A DNA stretch of 42,174 nucleotides from Enterobacterales bacterium (GTDB lineage: Bacteria > Pseudomonadota > Gammaproteobacteria > Enterobacterales > Enterobacteriaceae): the NCBI GenBank assembly GCA_003864575.1, contig BHES01000019.1:1-42174 (forward strand), in the 5' to 3' direction. The notes under the pieces are model-generated. The model was not told the DNA's origin. It saw only the letters and a program-made list of their open reading frames with translations, and did not search any database. This document shows positions 39,921-42,174 of the stretch, piece after piece (the first letter of the stretch is position 1; every line of letters starts with the position of its first letter). Position numbers and translations under genes: made by a program.

Positions 39921-40697
39921 TTACTTGCCGCTAAGTGAGTTGTGAATGCCGTTCAGCCATGTCGGGACGTCCAGCATGAAGGATTGCAGCAGTTTCACAT
40001 CGAAGCCGCGGAAGAACCCGCTGAGCACGAACAGTGCGATAATGGCGCCCATCATCACTTTAGTGACGTGGTTCCAGCCGCCCTCTTCAACACCCTTACC
40101 GATCAGGATACCCAGTACCAAACCTGGTACGGCGTTACCCATGATCATCTGTGCCAAACCGCCAAAAATGGTGGCCCAGAAACCAGAACGGCGTCCTGCA
40201 TCAATCGCAGCCAGCCAGAAAATCACGGGCATCACGGTGTTTACCAACAGGTTGGCAGCCGGTACCAACACTTTCACCGCGGTGACTTGCAACGATGCCG
40301 GTACAGCCGACGCCGTTGTGTTGAGGAAAGCCACCACAATCATGCCGATAATCCCGCCAGCAATCGCCATTTTGCGCGGGTCATGCAGGGTTTCAGCCAC
40401 GTTACGGTTTTTGAACATTAACGCCGCAGCAGCCCAGTGAGGAATGATGCGGTGATCGACGTCTTGTGTGAACGAGCCTGCCGCTACAGAAGACGCCCAG
40501 GCGTTGAAGAAGAAGCCTAAGCCGAACGAGAAATGCGAAGCTGGGTCGCCTTCACAGGAGTTTAATTCCCCAAGCGTACGAAAAGCCCCCATCCCTTGCA
40601 CGTTTGGTGCATGGAACATACGTGCAGCACCTGCACCTACGCCCACCCCCACCAATCCGCCGATAATAAGCGACTTAAATAAAATAATTAGGAACAT
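39921..40697 (-). CDS. DUF4311 family polytopic membrane protein
   Basis: A membrane protein of 258 residues with about six helices. ATG 40697 (MFLIILFKSLIIGGLVGVG), with AAGGA 7 nt upstream, is preferred to an earlier in-frame ATG (40745) because the extension is not hydrophobic. A conserved-looking polar loop, APNVQGMGAFRTLGELNSCE then GDPASHFSFGLGFF, follows helix 1 and contains Cys, Glu, Asp and His residues that could line a substrate path. HAPNVQG and PHWAAAALMF are distinctive. Function is unknown; probably the main permease partner of the DUF4310 protein. Confidence 0.85.
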   Translation of the reverse strand: MFLIILFKSLIIGGLVGVGVGAGAARMFHAPNVQGMGAFRTLGELNSCEGDPASHFSFGLGFFFNAWASSVAAGSFTQDVDHRIIPHWAAAALMFKNRNVAETLHDPRKMAIAGGIIGMIVVAFLNTTASAVPASLQVTAVKVLVPAANLLVNTVMPVIFWLAAIDAGRRSGFWATIFGGLAQMIMGNAVPGLVLGILIGKGVEEGGWNHVTKVMMGAIIALFVLSGFFRGFDVKLLQSFMLDVPTWLNGIHNSLSGK

Positions 40698-40759
40698 CAG
40701 TATATCCTTGTCATTTATAGATAACGTTTTTAGAACCTGTTCCATAAATGGAAAGGGAC

Positions 40760-41056
40760 TTATTTAGTGACAAAAACTACCTTATCGGTATTAATGACGG
40801 TCAGATTGACGGTAATATCCAAGGCGACGTAATAACTTTTCCTCTCCCTGGCCAGAAAAAAGAACAGGAATTTTTCTTTTTTTACCGTTTCTTCTGCCGT
40901 AATGACCTTGACGTCCTGCGGTTCAATGCGCAGCAAGATATTTTGAGTGGATTTAAGTACGTTCCGCTGTACCTGGCTCAGTGCAGCGGAAAATGCAGCC
41001 GCTTTATTTTCGCCTTTTCCCTCAACACGAACGGTAGTTGTTAATTGTTGCTTCAT
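40760..41056 (-). CDS. DUF4312 family small cytoplasmic protein
   Basis: A protein of 98 residues without membrane segments or cysteines. The visible parts are an N-terminal beta strand (TTTVRVEGKGENKAAAFSAA), a helix (ALSQVQRNVLKS) and strands at the C-terminus (YYVALDITVNLTVI). It starts on the last base of the SFCGS gene stop codon (TAATG), a sign of coupled translation and a matched complex. It belongs to the same uncharacterised cassette; the role is unknown. Confidence 0.84.
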   Translation of the reverse strand: MKQQLTTTVRVEGKGENKAAAFSAALSQVQRNVLKSTQNILLRIEPQDVKVITAEETVKKEKFLFFFLARERKSYYVALDITVNLTVINTDKVVFVTK

Positions 41057-41421
41057 TACGGTTGGCCGAATTTCTTGATATAAGCTTCAACCAGACGTTG
41101 CCCAAGTTCTTCTTTATCCATAAATCCGAAACCTAATACATTACAGCCTTCGTTAATTGCGGTAACGCCTTCATCCACAGAGCGCATACCGTATTTGGCT
41201 TTATATCCATATTTTGTTTGCGCGGTAATTGCGCCTGCGCCGCCACTGCCACAGAAGGAGATGCCAAAGGTGGCATTTTCTGCTTTCATTACGTCGCCTA
41301 ATTTCATATCAGCTGCAACACCAGGTACCACGACGGCACGGCCACCCGCGGCTTCAACGCCGGCTGCAACTTTCTGGCCTTTACCTAAACGGTCGCCGAT
41401 AACAACAGTAATTTGTCCCAT
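41056..41421 (-). CDS. Glycine-rich SFCGS-motif protein (EF_0830/AHA_3911 family)
   Basis: A cytoplasmic protein of 121 residues. ATG 41421 (MGQITVVIGDRLGKGQ), with GGAG 9 nt upstream, is the start; a TTG five codons earlier is not. The Rossmann-like beginning is followed by the name-giving loop GISFCGSGGAGAITAQ with Cys57, and a second Cys93 in INEGCNVLG. The Cys-Gly loop recalls the phospho-Cys loop of PTS EIIB subunits and the GA-C-N-T-GAGA loop I remember in YhfU (DUF2620), a partner of the transporter YhfT. A role as soluble transporter component is inference. Confidence 0.85.
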   Translation of the reverse strand: MGQITVVIGDRLGKGQKVAAGVEAAGGRAVVVPGVAADMKLGDVMKAENATFGISFCGSGGAGAITAQTKYGYKAKYGMRSVDEGVTAINEGCNVLGFGFMDKEELGQRLVEAYIKKFGQP

Positions 41422-41473
41422 GATTTCTTTCTCCAAATGTTTTATGAAAACTGATAGTTATGCCGGTAAATAA

Positions 41474-41821
41474 TTATGAATTATTGTCTTTCGCGACTTC
41501 AAAATGCACCGAGAGTAAATATGCCTCCTCTATCGGTAAATTTCCGAACAGGTCAACAACCTGTTCCGCCATTCGCATAGAATCCGCAGAAATTTCGTCA
41601 AACAGCTCTTTATCAACTTCAGGTAATGGCTCGCCGGTAATAGAACGTAATACCATCGCCTTAACATGTGAGGTCAACATCTGCTGCTGGACATCATTGG
41701 TGAAGATATTTTCGGCATTTAACATCGCCTGAATATCTTTTAGCACTTTCTCTGTGGTTGCTTCTGCATCTTCCAAACCAATTTGCCCTGCCGTATTAAC
41801 AGATGCGGTTCCGTTATTCAC
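41474..41821 (-). CDS. Stand-alone PRD-domain protein (EF_0829/AHA_3910 type)
   Basis: A single PTS-regulation domain of 115 residues with no DNA- or RNA-binding part. The expected phospho-His pair is visible at His52 (TSHVKAMVLR) and His106 (LLSVHFEVAKDN). The start is GTG 41821, with AGGAGAGG about 9 nt upstream, and it overlaps the previous small ORF by 8 bp. It may sense PTS state and bind either the transporter proteins or the large regulator. It probably heads or nearly heads the operon. Confidence 0.83.
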   Translation of the reverse strand: MNNGTASVNTAGQIGLEDAEATTEKVLKDIQAMLNAENIFTNDVQQQMLTSHVKAMVLRSITGEPLPEVDKELFDEISADSMRMAEQVVDLFGNLPIEEAYLLSVHFEVAKDNNS

Positions 41822-42119
41822 TCGCGGTTACCTCTCCTTGCCGTGCAATGCCTAAAAAGCCGTTTATTTCGTCTGTCTTTACCCTAACCCCAAGGGGATT
41901 TCCTGTGTAGCCCGTTTTTTTCCAGTTCGAAGTGGAAATGTCATGGCCTAAGCGGATCACATTCTCAAAACTGAGATTAATCTGGAGATAACACTGCTTA
42001 GCAGGTAGCGGTTCAGGGTATTTCACTGGCAATAGGATTTTGGTCGCGTATTCAATATGGTGATTTTCACTATAACAAGTAATGCTCTCGCTCAATGAAT
42101 GTGCCGATGATCTTGTCAT
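41814..42119 (-). CDS. Small hypothetical protein upstream of the PRD gene
   Basis: A 101-codon ORF beginning at ATG 42119, with an in-frame stop at 42159-42161 just upstream, so it does not extend beyond the window. It overlaps the PRD gene by 8 bp and contains that gene's ribosome-binding site, which supports a real translated gene. Its own ribosome site is weak, and a GTG about 33 codons in (near 42028) is an alternative start. I recognise no family. Base composition is AT-rich, like the PRD gene. It could be the remnant of a longer gene. Confidence 0.45.
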   Translation of the reverse strand: MTRSSAHSLSESITCYSENHHIEYATKILLPVKYPEPLPAKQCYLQINLSFENVIRLGHDISTSNWKKTGYTGNPLGVRVKTDEINGFLGIARQGEVTASE

Positions 42120-42174
42120 GCATTTCTGCTGATTTTGAGTATCCGATGGACTTCCGGTTCAGTCGCTTCTGCCG

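Noticed and set aside
39240-40697. Calling the two membrane proteins PTS EIIC and EIID subunits
   Set aside because: Although the neighbours are DgaE/DgaF-like and PRD proteins, neither sequence shows EIIC or EIID motifs, and no EIIA or EIIB gene accompanies them; the DUF4310/DUF4311 labels fit better.

Overview
The window is a stretch of chromosome from a gammaproteobacterium of the order Enterobacterales. Core genes (arcB, gltBD, sspAB, rplM-rpsI, murA, mla, lpt, rpoN-npr) match E. coli proteins closely in length and motifs. Gene order (degS next to murA) and an intergenic palindromic repeat after npr remind me of Yersinia/Serratia/Rahnella-type bacteria (Yersiniaceae). That family call is an inference from memory; no species is claimed.

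Layout. 1-247: the right end of an IS903-like (IS5 family) element, inserted near the 5' end of a LacI-family regulator gene whose remainder runs to 1226. 1249-5218 (minus strand): arcB, elbB, mtgA, with the ArcZ small RNA on the plus strand between elbB and arcB. 5219-6101: a long non-coding region leading to gltB. 6102-11987 (plus): gltBD, glutamate synthase. 12118-15947 (minus): sspA-sspB, rplM-rpsI and zapE. 16207-19287 (plus): zapG, a frameshifted degQ, and degS. 19395-24294 (minus): mlaFEDCB, ibaG, murA. 24605-32652 (plus): yrbG, kdsD, kdsC, lptC, lptA, lptB, rpoN, hpf, ptsN, rapZ, npr. Most of this is envelope biogenesis (peptidoglycan precursor, lipid transport, KDO and LPS export), plus the nitrogen-PTS and sigma-54 block.

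32653-42174 is accessory and is the most interesting part. After a palindromic repeat comes a minus-strand gene set read from right to left: a small unknown ORF, a stand-alone PRD protein, a glycine-rich SFCGS-motif protein, a DUF4312 protein, two polytopic membrane proteins (DUF4311 and DUF4310), a metal-dependent amidohydrolase, a SelA/DgaE-like PLP enzyme, a DgaF/KDPG-aldolase-like enzyme, a secreted seven-bladed lactonase-like protein and a large PRD/EIIB/EIIA transcription regulator. The family set (known by locus-style names such as EF_0829 to EF_0839 / AHA_39xx) is conserved but, to my knowledge, has no proven function. The content suggests uptake and breakdown of an N-acylated amino-sugar acid, or its lactone, to pyruvate and a triose, with an uncharacterised four-component transporter in place of ordinary PTS EIIABC subunits.

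Notable defects or oddities: one extra base in degQ splits its catalytic triad between two frames; the LacI gene is broken by the IS; ElbB has Ser where the DJ-1-type nucleophilic Cys is expected; the rplM leader carries a tandem repeat.
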